The notes under the pieces: model-generated
Told to the model about the DNA's origin: nothing
What the model saw: only the letters and a program-made list of their open reading frames with translations
The model's database searches: none
In this document: positions 58,501-64,000 of the stretch, piece after piece
Layout of the letters: each line of letters starts with the position of its first letter
Numbering within the stretch: position 1 is the first letter of the stretch
Made by a program: the position numbers and the translations under genes
Assembly: GCA_013397845.1 (NCBI GenBank)
Contig: VZTG01006789.1
Coordinates: 289,654 to 353,653, forward strand
From: Melanocharis versteri
Lineage: Eukaryota > Chordata > Aves > Passeriformes > Melanocharitidae
DNA length: 64,000 nt
Direction: 5' to 3'

Positions 58501-61434
58501 AATGCAGCTGGAACGACCTCTCATTTCCAGCACATGAACAAGAAATTGAGGCCAAAGATGCAGTAAAAGAGTTTAAGCATATTTCTGCTGCTGTACTGAC
58601 ATTCTTTAGTATGATATAGGTGACAATCGGGTAATCTACTAAACCTCTAAAATTATTCCTTGGTACTTTAAAATAGTATAGTTCTAATATAATAATAACA
58701 ACAAATATAAAATCACTTTACATACAGTGTAAATACCTCCATAATCTTCAATTTATTAAGCATACACTATGATATGCTCTGAAATGCCACCATTTCATTC
58801 TGCTGCAAATGTAAGAACATGAACAAAGAAAATGGCAGCACATGTGGGAGACTAATAGCTCATTCTGGTATGCTCACTGGTCTGGCAAGAAAAATAATTA
58901 CAGAAGTCACAGCAGGACATTCTATGTTCAGTACATTAGTGAGGATATTGAAGATTACCTGTTTTTTAGGCGAAGATGACTTTGGTTTTCCTGTTTCTTG
59001 CTGGGGCAATACAGGACGACTGGCCTTATGAAGCACAGCCAAATCCTGCATGATTGAATTCAAAGCTTGCTGCTCATCTGTCCAGAGAAGAAGACCAGAC
59101 AAGTGTAAAAGACTGTCACTTTAGAAGGGCACTACTGTCTCATTTTACAATTAGGCAGGCATTAGTCTAAAATCTAAGAGTCTGCATTACACTTCAATAC
59201 GTAATTGCCAAATTAAAAAAAAAATCGTTGCCACATTGCAAACATTTTTATTTTACTTATCATTAACAGTGCTTAAGGAAATAATCAGCTTAATCAGTAA
59301 CCCCAATTCAATAACAGGTTTAAAAAAAACTGAAGCCATAACGAAGACCGAACTTTACACAATGCAGGCTCTACTAATAAGAGAAAGGGTAATGCAGTGG
59401 AAAGCCTTGTCTCCCTCGATTCAAATAATATCCATAGATGACATGTTTACTAGAGATCATACTTCCCGCTCCTTTCCATAAAATAAAGAATAAAAAGCAA
59501 GTTCTTTCGAACTACTTCTCCTCTGTCCTGAACAGGTATGATCATGCCCATGGAAAGCATATGCAAACTCCGACATGAACACCTCAGCTGCTTGAGCATC
59601 TGCTGATAGCCCATGGAGCATTATAAAAATCCAAAACAAATACCCCACTACAACAAAAAAACAATCCACAAACCAAAAATAAAACACCACACAACTTTTC
59701 CAGGACTGAAAATACAGAGGACTTTAGGGCTTAAAGGAAGAATTCACAAGGAGAATCAGAACCCAGGGGACAATTTAGGGGGAGGAATGCTACATAACTT
59801 AGGTTTCAAGTTGACAAAAAATCCTAAATCCTGACAATCTGCTGCAGCTGTGGTGTCCTGATGTCATGTTAGACAAGATTTGCCCTAGCAGTGGGATGCT
59901 CCTTTAGACAGGAAAGCGCTTAGGAGCTCGAAAGTCTGTATGTCCATCACTAAGAGTAATTTCTTTCTAATATTTTACATTAATTCCTTGCCACAGCAAC
60001 AGTACTGCACTCAGCACGTATCTAGAACACTGGATAACAAACTTTTATCTCCAGAGGTGTTGACTGTGCGCCTTCATGCTCCTTCACAATGCATATGTTT
60101 GTTGAAGAATTCATTGCTAAATGCTGCGATTTACAAAGAACCGTATTTCCCAAACATGGACCCGAGAAAAGCTCAGCATTAAAAGCAGCAAGCAAGCATC
60201 CCATGTATTCAGCAACAACAAGAATTTCTTCACATTCTATTAAAATATAACCAAATATATTTATCATGTAAGGAAATTGTGAGATTTAAGTGTTCTAATT
60301 TAATAGATTCCTTATAGATCAGAAAGCTGGTCTGAAAAACTTTGATCATCACTAATGCTGTCATTATTCATAACTCCACTAAGATATGCAAATATATAAA
60401 AGCAAGTTTTACCAGCAATATTTAATTGCTGAAAATTAATTAATATTTAATTTAGCAGAACGAAAGGCATTCTTGCAGCTCAGTTATTCATTTCTCACAC
60501 TAAAACACACTTCAAAATTTGCCAAAATTAAAATAGTTGAACTATTTTATTGTGTTATGGCCTATTCTAGTGCTCAGCAATGCAAAAAATAAAATCATGC
60601 TTTAGCAGTTGGTTGGAGTTCCCAGTGGTCACTAGATTGCATATTTTATACAAAAGAAACCAAAGTACTGTGGCAAAGCATCTAAAGTTTCTAAATATCC
60701 AATATGACTTAACAATGATTTCTCTCACACAAAATGTTGGAGAATATCAGAAATCTGAACAGTGCAGTATTCCTAGATTGAGCAACTTGATTATTAAGCA
60801 TAAGGTTAGAAAAAATTAGCACAACATTAAAGGATAAACAAAAGCAATACAAGAATGTGTGTGGTGTGGTTGGTTGGTTTGTTGGGATTTTTTGGAGAGA
60901 GAACACTGATAAATGATTACAGTAACAACATGGTCAACTCACTAAAAACACAACTTGAAAAACTGACATACAATTTCAAAAACTGACATACAATTTGAAG
61001 TAATACAAATGTGCCACATAACTAGAACAACACAGACCATCTGCACAGAAGTGGCTTTGCAGTGTAATGACATAAGGCAATAAGATAAAACTCTTATACG
61101 TAGATTTTGTGTTTTGAGTTCGGTTCTTTCTAATACCTATTACCACATAGAGCACAGTAAGTATTGCTCAGTACCCTACTACTATGAAACTCAATTTCCT
61201 AAACTTGAACCTGTATAATGAGGGAAAAGTCCTATGTTATAAGGAAGGGGAAAAAAAATACCAACAAACCAAAACAAAACTCCCCCCAAAACCCCAAAGG
61301 TATATTTTCTATACTAGTGAAGCTGCTGAACACTGCCTTTCCTATATAGATGTTACATTGTATTAAACAGCCAAAGCACGTTTCCCAGGAATTGTAGTAA
61401 ATTTTTATGTAAGTTACACAGAAGACTTACCCAT
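34313..61434 (-). CDS. MAP3K2: MAP3K2 (MEKK2), complete coding region, 16 exons
   Basis: MEKK2 is a cytoplasmic Ser/Thr kinase that pairs with MEK5 through its PB1 domain and activates the ERK5 and JNK pathways. Sixteen coding exons chain with GT-AG sites and agreeing phase into 624 codons plus TAA; human is 619. The start codon is split: ATGG in exon 1 (61431-61434) joins AT to give MDEQQALNSIMQDL, human MDDQQALNSIMQDL. PB1 lies at about residues 43-122, then a Ser/Pro-rich linker (DRSSPPPGYIPDELHQ), then the kinase domain from about 360: glycine loop GQGAFGRV, lysine in AVKQV, catalytic HRDIKGAN, DFG, and activation loop [10 protein letters not shown]. No stop, frameshift or missing key residue. 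The promoter and first untranslated exon lie beyond 64000. Confidence 0.97.
34539..36280 (-). other. MAP3K2: MAP3K2 intron before the last exon
   Basis: 1.7 kb, AT-rich, nothing recognised. Confidence 0.8.
36281..36458 (-). CDS. MAP3K2: MAP3K2 exon 15 (DFG and activation loop)
   Basis: [58 protein letters not shown]. Holds the DFG magnesium-binding motif and the activation loop whose Ser/Thr residues are phosphorylated in active MEKK2. Donor GT at 36280-36279. Confidence 0.98.
36459..37512 (-). other. MAP3K2: MAP3K2 intron 14
   Basis: 1.05 kb, nothing recognised. Confidence 0.8.
37513..37642 (-). CDS. MAP3K2: MAP3K2 exon 14 (catalytic loop)
   Basis: GSIKDQLKSYGALTENVTRK, YTRQILEGVHYLHSNMIVHR, DIK plus one base. 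HRD catalytic aspartate is in this exon; the Asn of HRDIKGAN is in exon 15. Confidence 0.98.
38361..38492 (-). CDS. MAP3K2: MAP3K2 exon 13
   Basis: EVNALECEIQLLKNLLHERI then VQYYGFLRDPPERTLSIFME YMPG. Contains the helix C glutamate (ECEIQLL). Human has GCLRDPQEKTLSIF, so this is one of the less conserved kinase segments. Confidence 0.97.
38493..40311 (-). other. MAP3K2: MAP3K2 intron 12
   Basis: 1.8 kb. A/C-rich low-complexity tract at about 39797-39850. Nothing else recognised. Confidence 0.8.
40312..40460 (-). CDS. MAP3K2: MAP3K2 exon 12 (glycine loop, ATP lysine)
   Basis: PRAPTNWRLGKLLGQGAFGR, VYLCYDADTGRELAVKQVQF, DPDSPETSK. GQGAFGRV is the nucleotide-binding loop and AVKQV carries the ATP-anchoring lysine. 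Confidence 0.98.
41190..41396 (-). CDS. MAP3K2: MAP3K2 exon 11 (Ser-rich linker)
   Basis: GRKTFPRARRTQGNNFRSPV then SFSPTDHSLSTSSGSSVFTP and RRRGSDIDNPTLSVMDISPP SR. Ser/Thr-rich linker between PB1 and kinase; RRRGSD is a basophilic phosphorylation-type sequence. Acceptor AG at 41398-41397. Confidence 0.97.
41397..43917 (-). other. MAP3K2: MAP3K2 intron 10
   Basis: 2.5 kb. About 700 bases of it (42530-43225) is an old CR1-like LINE on the opposite strand; the rest is not recognised. Confidence 0.8.
42530..43225 (+). mobile_element. Old CR1/L3-like LINE, 3' part
   Basis: Decayed copy in the plus orientation, antisense to MAP3K2. In order: an ATGAAATTCAGT block near 42648, an 'aactggttggcc..aaaaggat' block near 42720, a 'cattctgcaatgta' block near 42800, an AGGAAAAATGTCTTGGGA block near 43016, and the LINE 3' end 'gggactggact..ttctgtgattcc' near 43180-43222. 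These correspond stepwise to ORF2 end and 3' UTR of CR1-type LINEs as I remember them. Too mutated to code. Confidence 0.55.
43918..44013 (-). CDS. MAP3K2: MAP3K2 exon 10
   Basis: Two bases, then EYDIPIFEKFGKGGTYPRRY HISYHQQDYND and one base. With exon 9 it gives EFSVEYDIPIFEK, where human has EFSDYDNPIFEK. Acceptor AG at 44015-44014, donor GT at 43917-43916. Confidence 0.95.
44380..44960 (+). mobile_element. Old CR1-like LINE fragment (ORF2 region)
   Basis: Recognisable in order: 'aaataattggttagaaga' near 44478, 'gaacagtgaggtgacaaaat' near 44596, 'gcagatgaaattcagtgtaga' near 44687, then 'tttggtctactccattttga' near 44812 and 'ggaaaatattcagaagtacagagatga' near 44846. The order and spacing match the reverse-transcriptase C-terminal part of CR1-type LINEs. 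A possible 3' end continues to about 45350. Separate copy from the one at 42530. Confidence 0.55.
46049..46635 (+). mobile_element. Solo endogenous-retrovirus LTR (bird ERV)
   Basis: About 585-base element starting TGTACTGGTTTTGGCTGGGA and ending near TTAAACCACACCA. It matches, along most of its length, an LTR family I know as frequent in bird genomes: shared parts include GATAGAGTTAATTTTCTTC at the start, GGGAAGCAGTGAATGAATTC near 46450, an ATTAAA polyadenylation signal at 46506-46511, and GGGGGAGTGAGCGAGCAGCT near 46573. No internal viral genes adjoin it, so it is a solo LTR. No clean target-site duplication; the best is 4 of 5 bases (TTCCA against CTCCA). Inserted antisense to MAP3K2, 356 bases from exon 9. 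Confidence 0.85.
46991..47058 (-). CDS. MAP3K2: MAP3K2 exon 9 (68 bases)
   Basis: One base completing Gly, then DNYPKSRMPRAQSYPDNHQE FS and one base. Human has ESYPKSRMPRAQSYPDNHQE. RAQSYP is a conserved phospho-serine type motif. Acceptor AG at 47060-47059, donor GT at 46990-46989. Confidence 0.96.
47059..48952 (-). other. MAP3K2: MAP3K2 intron 8
   Basis: 1.9 kb. A-rich run at about 47776-47800. Nothing else recognised. Confidence 0.8.
48953..49032 (-). CDS. MAP3K2: MAP3K2 exon 8 (80 bases)
   Basis: MLDPLSLSSPENSGSGSCPS LDSPLD plus two bases of Gly, identical to the human segment as I recall it. Ser/Pro-rich linker. Donor read as GG|GTAAAA, which keeps phase with exon 9. Confidence 0.96.
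50072..50200 (+). mobile_element. MIR-like ancient SINE
   Basis: Reads like the MIR core: 'ctggtctggaaagtaggagattcagtctc', a 'ctcagctcagtcatt' block, then a 'cctttgcctttattttta' block and 'atctgtctctc'. These match in order the MIR pattern of 'gggagacctgggttc', 'tgccactaac' and 'cctcagtttcctcatctgtaaa'. Heavily diverged. Confidence 0.45.
50575..50640 (-). mobile_element. CR1 LINE 3' end
   Basis: CACAGAATCACAGAATATTC, then TGAGTCAGAAGGAACCCACA, then AGGACCATGGAGCCCAACTC: the reverse complement of the CR1 3' UTR and its terminal 'attctgtgattct' repeats. Younger-looking than the other CR1 pieces. Same orientation as MAP3K2. Confidence 0.85.
51078..51208 (-). CDS. MAP3K2: MAP3K2 exon 7
   Basis: Two bases completing Gly, then SNTRDRSSPPPGYIPDELHQ VARNGSFTSINSEGEFIPES MDQ. 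GYIPDELHQVARNGSFTSIN is unchanged from human. Acceptor AG at 51210-51209. Confidence 0.97.
52101..52200 (-). CDS. MAP3K2: MAP3K2 exon 6
   Basis: SPSVNNVEPLPSLEDLDNTV FGVTDRKRRLSVI plus one base. Human has NLEPLPSLEDLDNTVFGAERKKRLSII; RKRRLS is a basic motif ahead of a serine. Confidence 0.96.
52826..52939 (-). CDS. MAP3K2: MAP3K2 exon 5 (PB1, second half)
   Basis: LVIPLTTQDDLDKAVELLDR SVHMKSLKILLVIHGNTQ, phase 0 at both ends. QDDLDKAVELLD is the acidic OPCA-type segment of the PB1 domain used for binding MEK5. Confidence 0.97.
52940..54733 (-). other. MAP3K2: MAP3K2 intron 4
   Basis: 1.8 kb. A possible MIR-like fragment at about 54395-54480; nothing else recognised. Confidence 0.8.
54395..54480 (+). 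mobile_element. Possible MIR-like SINE fragment
   Basis: 'caaagaggtaaagaatttcc', 'aaagtgacacaacaggactg', 'tggcagatcagga' resembles the MIR/L2 tail pattern of 'gaggttaagtgacttgccca', 'aggtcacacagc', 'gtggcagagc'. Short and diverged. Confidence 0.35.
54734..54833 (-). CDS. MAP3K2: MAP3K2 exon 4 (PB1, first half)
   Basis: One base completing Arg, then ILQLPRPVKLEDLAAKAKIA FGQTMDLHYSNNE. Human has ILQFPRPVKLEDLRSKAKIAFGQSMDLHYTNNE. PB1 domain. Confidence 0.97.
54834..57339 (-). other. MAP3K2: MAP3K2 intron 3
   Basis: 2.5 kb. A-rich and C-rich low-complexity tract at about 55678-55760. Nothing else recognised. Confidence 0.8.
57340..57380 (-). CDS. MAP3K2: MAP3K2 exon 3 (41 bases)
   Basis: NDVRVKFEHRGEK plus two bases of Arg, identical to human as I recall it. 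Starts the PB1 domain with its basic residues. Acceptor CTTACAG, donor GTAAGG. Confidence 0.96.
57381..58958 (-). other. MAP3K2: MAP3K2 intron 2
   Basis: 1.6 kb, AT-rich, nothing recognised. Confidence 0.8.
58959..59077 (-). CDS. MAP3K2: MAP3K2 exon 2
   Basis: Two bases completing Asp, then EQQALNSIMQDLAVLHKASR PVLPQQETGKPKSSSPKKQ. Human has DQQALNSIMQDLAVLHKASR. Acceptor GGACAG at 59083-59078. Confidence 0.97.
59078..61430 (-). other. MAP3K2: MAP3K2 intron 1 (first coding intron)
   Basis: 2.35 kb. A/C-rich tracts at about 59627-59696 and 61240-61298 and a 20-base tandem duplication at about 60956-60998. No exon or named repeat. Confidence 0.75.
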
Positions 61435-61500
61435 TATGGCAGTGAGTCTGAAAACTCAAACTTCAGGGAAATGGTTGCTTCATTAGCATTATTTTATTTC
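61431..61500 (-). CDS. MAP3K2: MAP3K2 exon 1 coding: start codon ATGG
   Basis: Only ATGG (61434-61431) is coding: the exon ends ATGG|GTAAGT, a strong donor, and the first G of the Asp codon joins AT of exon 2 to give MDEQQ. Human MDDQQ is split the same way. The upstream border is less sure: the acceptor GTGTTTTAG at 61509-61501 gives a 70-base exon; a closer TTTTCAG near 61450 would give a much shorter one. Confidence 0.75.
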
Positions 61501-64000
61501 CTAAAACACAAAACCAAAACCCCCACAATTACTAAAGTTGTCGAAGCCATGTAAAATAGTCAACTTTTCATTGTTTATGGGCAGTTTTTCTAATATTCTA
61601 CATAGCAAACACACATATAAACTAGAAATAAGCTTGCGTAAGACACATATATGATGTGTGGAGAAAACAGATATCGCTCCAAAGCCTCACTAGCCTCTGA
61701 GTAACATATATAATCTCTGAAGACACCAAGCCTGAACTAAATATTCTTCTAGATTAAAGCTGATTTTTACTTCTACCTGCACCCCCAAATGATGATTAGT
61801 AGCTTAATTAACAGTAACACTCTACTACATGGGCTACCCACAACTCCAGCTTATTAAGAACCAATTCTTTTTCTACAGCTCCCTGTATCTGGTGTTCAAA
61901 GTTCTGTGTTCAGAACCACACACATAACAGTTCACATCTATAAATACATATGAAACTCACAGCACAAATCAAGAGTCATCAATACCTACTGATTACATAA
62001 ACTAGAAAACCTCTGCCTTTTACCTATATATCAGATGATTCACCTACTACCATCTATTACAAGCTCCACAATAACGGAGAAGAGCTCCGGCTTCTAAGGA
62101 AGACCGAGAGCTCCCACTACGTAATCAGAAACCAGTTCAGCTAAAGAGCACGCAAAAAAGCACATGAGAACTAAAAGAAAGCTGAAAATATAATTGATGT
62201 GTACTCTGAGTTACATGCTCCCAAGTCTATGGACAGGCTCACAACAGTACCTGAAACAGCTTCCAAGTGTTGGAGGAAAGAAACTCCCATCTAATGCTTT
62301 CTAAAGTATTAAAACCTGTAGGAGTGTGAAAAGTAAATCTGGCCTGGGCTGCCCACTGCCTCAAGATACAACCCTAACTTTTATTACTAATGGGGTCTTC
62401 AGCCTCCTGATGCCACCACAGGAGGAGACAGAAAAATCTTTTTCAAAAATAATCACCCAAAACAAAACAAAAAAAGAGAAAGGTTCTGCTGCTCTGTAAC
62501 AGAAAAGGAAACCCATGAAGACAAAAATACAGGGGATTTGTACTAATCCTCAGAGAGGAAAAGGGGATGAATTTTCACTTATTTGCTGAATGATAGTGGT
62601 CAATATCACTCAAAATAAGAACTGTATCTTTGGACCTTGCTCTCACACAAGATGCTAGGAGATGTGATTTACTTACTGAACTGGGATTACCTTCATGGCC
62701 TTAGATATCATAGCTAACATATTTTTCCCCCATAGCAATTCTTTGCATCTTTTGCATCCCTGAGAGTCCAGAAAGCAGAACATATATTAAATTACTTCCT
62801 GTGCTATGTTTTTTATATCAGCAGTTGTCTTTGAGAATCTTCCAAAAAATTATTCACTAAAGTGCTTATAAAACATCTTTTTCATTCTGTATTTGATCCA
62901 ACTGTCTTAAAATGAGAGCTAATGTCATTTTTATAAAACGTCTGTTTTAATTAGCTGTCTTAATACATTAAGCATAACAATGTATTTCATGACTTTGGAT
63001 TAAGTACTTCTGTAATATTTCTCTGTAAGCATTTCAATGAAATACAATAGTTCTGTGAGGCATTTTAAATCTTCTACCATACCTGAAGAAAACAAAACTA
63101 ACTTATATCTCCAAACAAAACCACCCTAGATGTTCTTCCTCAACCTAGCTGAAAAAAACTCAAACTTGGAAGCTGAAGATATTTGAGCTTAAGGGCTCAC
63201 GTAGGGCCGAAGAAAAAAAATCTCCTCCAAGTTCCTCCAGCTACAATAACTCATTCTTTAGTATTAATCTGTGACATGTCTCACTAGAACATAAGCTAAT
63301 AAGCGAGCATCCATTTATTTTCCCCTCCACTTCTTTCTTATTCCTTAAAAGAAAAAAAACTCAAGAAAATTAAATTTCTCTGAATAACTTATGTTTCTTT
63401 TTTTATCGCCCCTTTTAACCAAAATTCTCTATTCAAATATGAAGTATAATCAGTCACCTTAACAACCTTTGTGTTAGCATTTAATGTTACTTTAAAAACA
63501 AGCTAACAACATTAAAATTTCAATTAAAAACATGACTCAGACCCAATTTTATTAAGACCTTTATGAATTGACCTTGTGAAATGAAAAAAGACTTCTGTTT
63601 TTAACTGATCATTTTCACAATGGGTTATAACAACAGGGTGGTTGTGGAGAGTGAGTAAAACCAAGGTAACAAAAATCAACATTTTTCGAACAAGCGTATT
63701 TACATTCAGTAGAAAGGTAAAAAAGCATACCCTAATCCCTGCTTGCAAAGTAGCATTAGTATAGCATACACACAAGAGTAGATTACAATTCAAGACAAAA
63801 AAAAAAAAGGAAGCGAAACAAAAAATTGAAACTCAGAAAAAGACTCAGGAGAAGCAAAGGCTGCAAAACACAAAGAGCAGATGCAAAGGTAGAACAAAAT
63901 TATGTCAAGGTCTTGCAGAGAGACACAAGCAGCCTGAATTTGAATGTAATTAAAGAAGGGATGACAGAGTGAATTTCAAAAAGGTGTTTGCTACTCTTAT
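61501..64000 (-). other. MAP3K2: Probable 5' UTR intron of MAP3K2
   Basis: 2.5 kb of AT-rich sequence to the window edge. No CpG island or promoter, so the MAP3K2 transcription start is expected beyond 64000. Poly-A run at about 63798-63809. Nothing else recognised. Confidence 0.55.

Overview
This is a vertebrate nuclear window, almost certainly from a bird. Three facts point that way. The gene order CYP27C1 - ERCC3 - MAP3K2, all on the minus strand, matches the block at human 2q14.3, but introns and spacers are compact. The repeats are avian: CR1 LINE pieces and a solo endogenous-retrovirus LTR of a type common in birds. Codon-level similarity to the mammalian proteins is very high, with frequent conservative changes. 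It is spliced eukaryotic DNA, so most long open frames are not genes; genes were found by chaining exons with matching GT-AG sites and reading phase.

Layout, low to high coordinate (transcription runs right to left). 1-279: start of CYP27C1 intron 1. 280-600: CYP27C1 first coding exon; the rest of the gene lies outside the window. 601-7900: spacer, with one old CR1 fragment. 8435-26544: thirteen exons of ERCC3 (XPB, the TFIIH helicase/translocase), 705 codons plus stop, equal to human residues 79-782. The first two coding exons are not in the sequence; a 145-base run of N (27225-27369) sits inside the CpG-rich promoter where they should be. About 27370-27540: promoter CpG island. About 27.7-34.3 kb: probable long 3' UTR of MAP3K2. 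34313-61434: all sixteen coding exons of MAP3K2 (MEKK2), 624 codons plus stop, with no breaks. 61501-64000: probably the intron upstream of the start-codon exon; the MAP3K2 promoter is beyond the right edge.

The genes are neighbours by conserved synteny, not partners in one pathway. CYP27C1 is a mitochondrial-type P450 (retinoid 3,4-desaturase in vertebrates). ERCC3 opens promoters and damaged DNA as part of TFIIH. MAP3K2 is a PB1-domain kinase feeding the MEK5-ERK5 and JNK cascades.

I looked for an undescribed system and saw none: no CRISPR, no phage or toxin cluster, no unknown multi-gene unit. The points most worth checking are the missing ERCC3 start, a 189-base ERCC3 intron that is open in frame, a short upstream ORF before the split MAP3K2 start codon, and the set of old repeats in MAP3K2 introns. 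Comparisons with human proteins are from memory, not from a database search.
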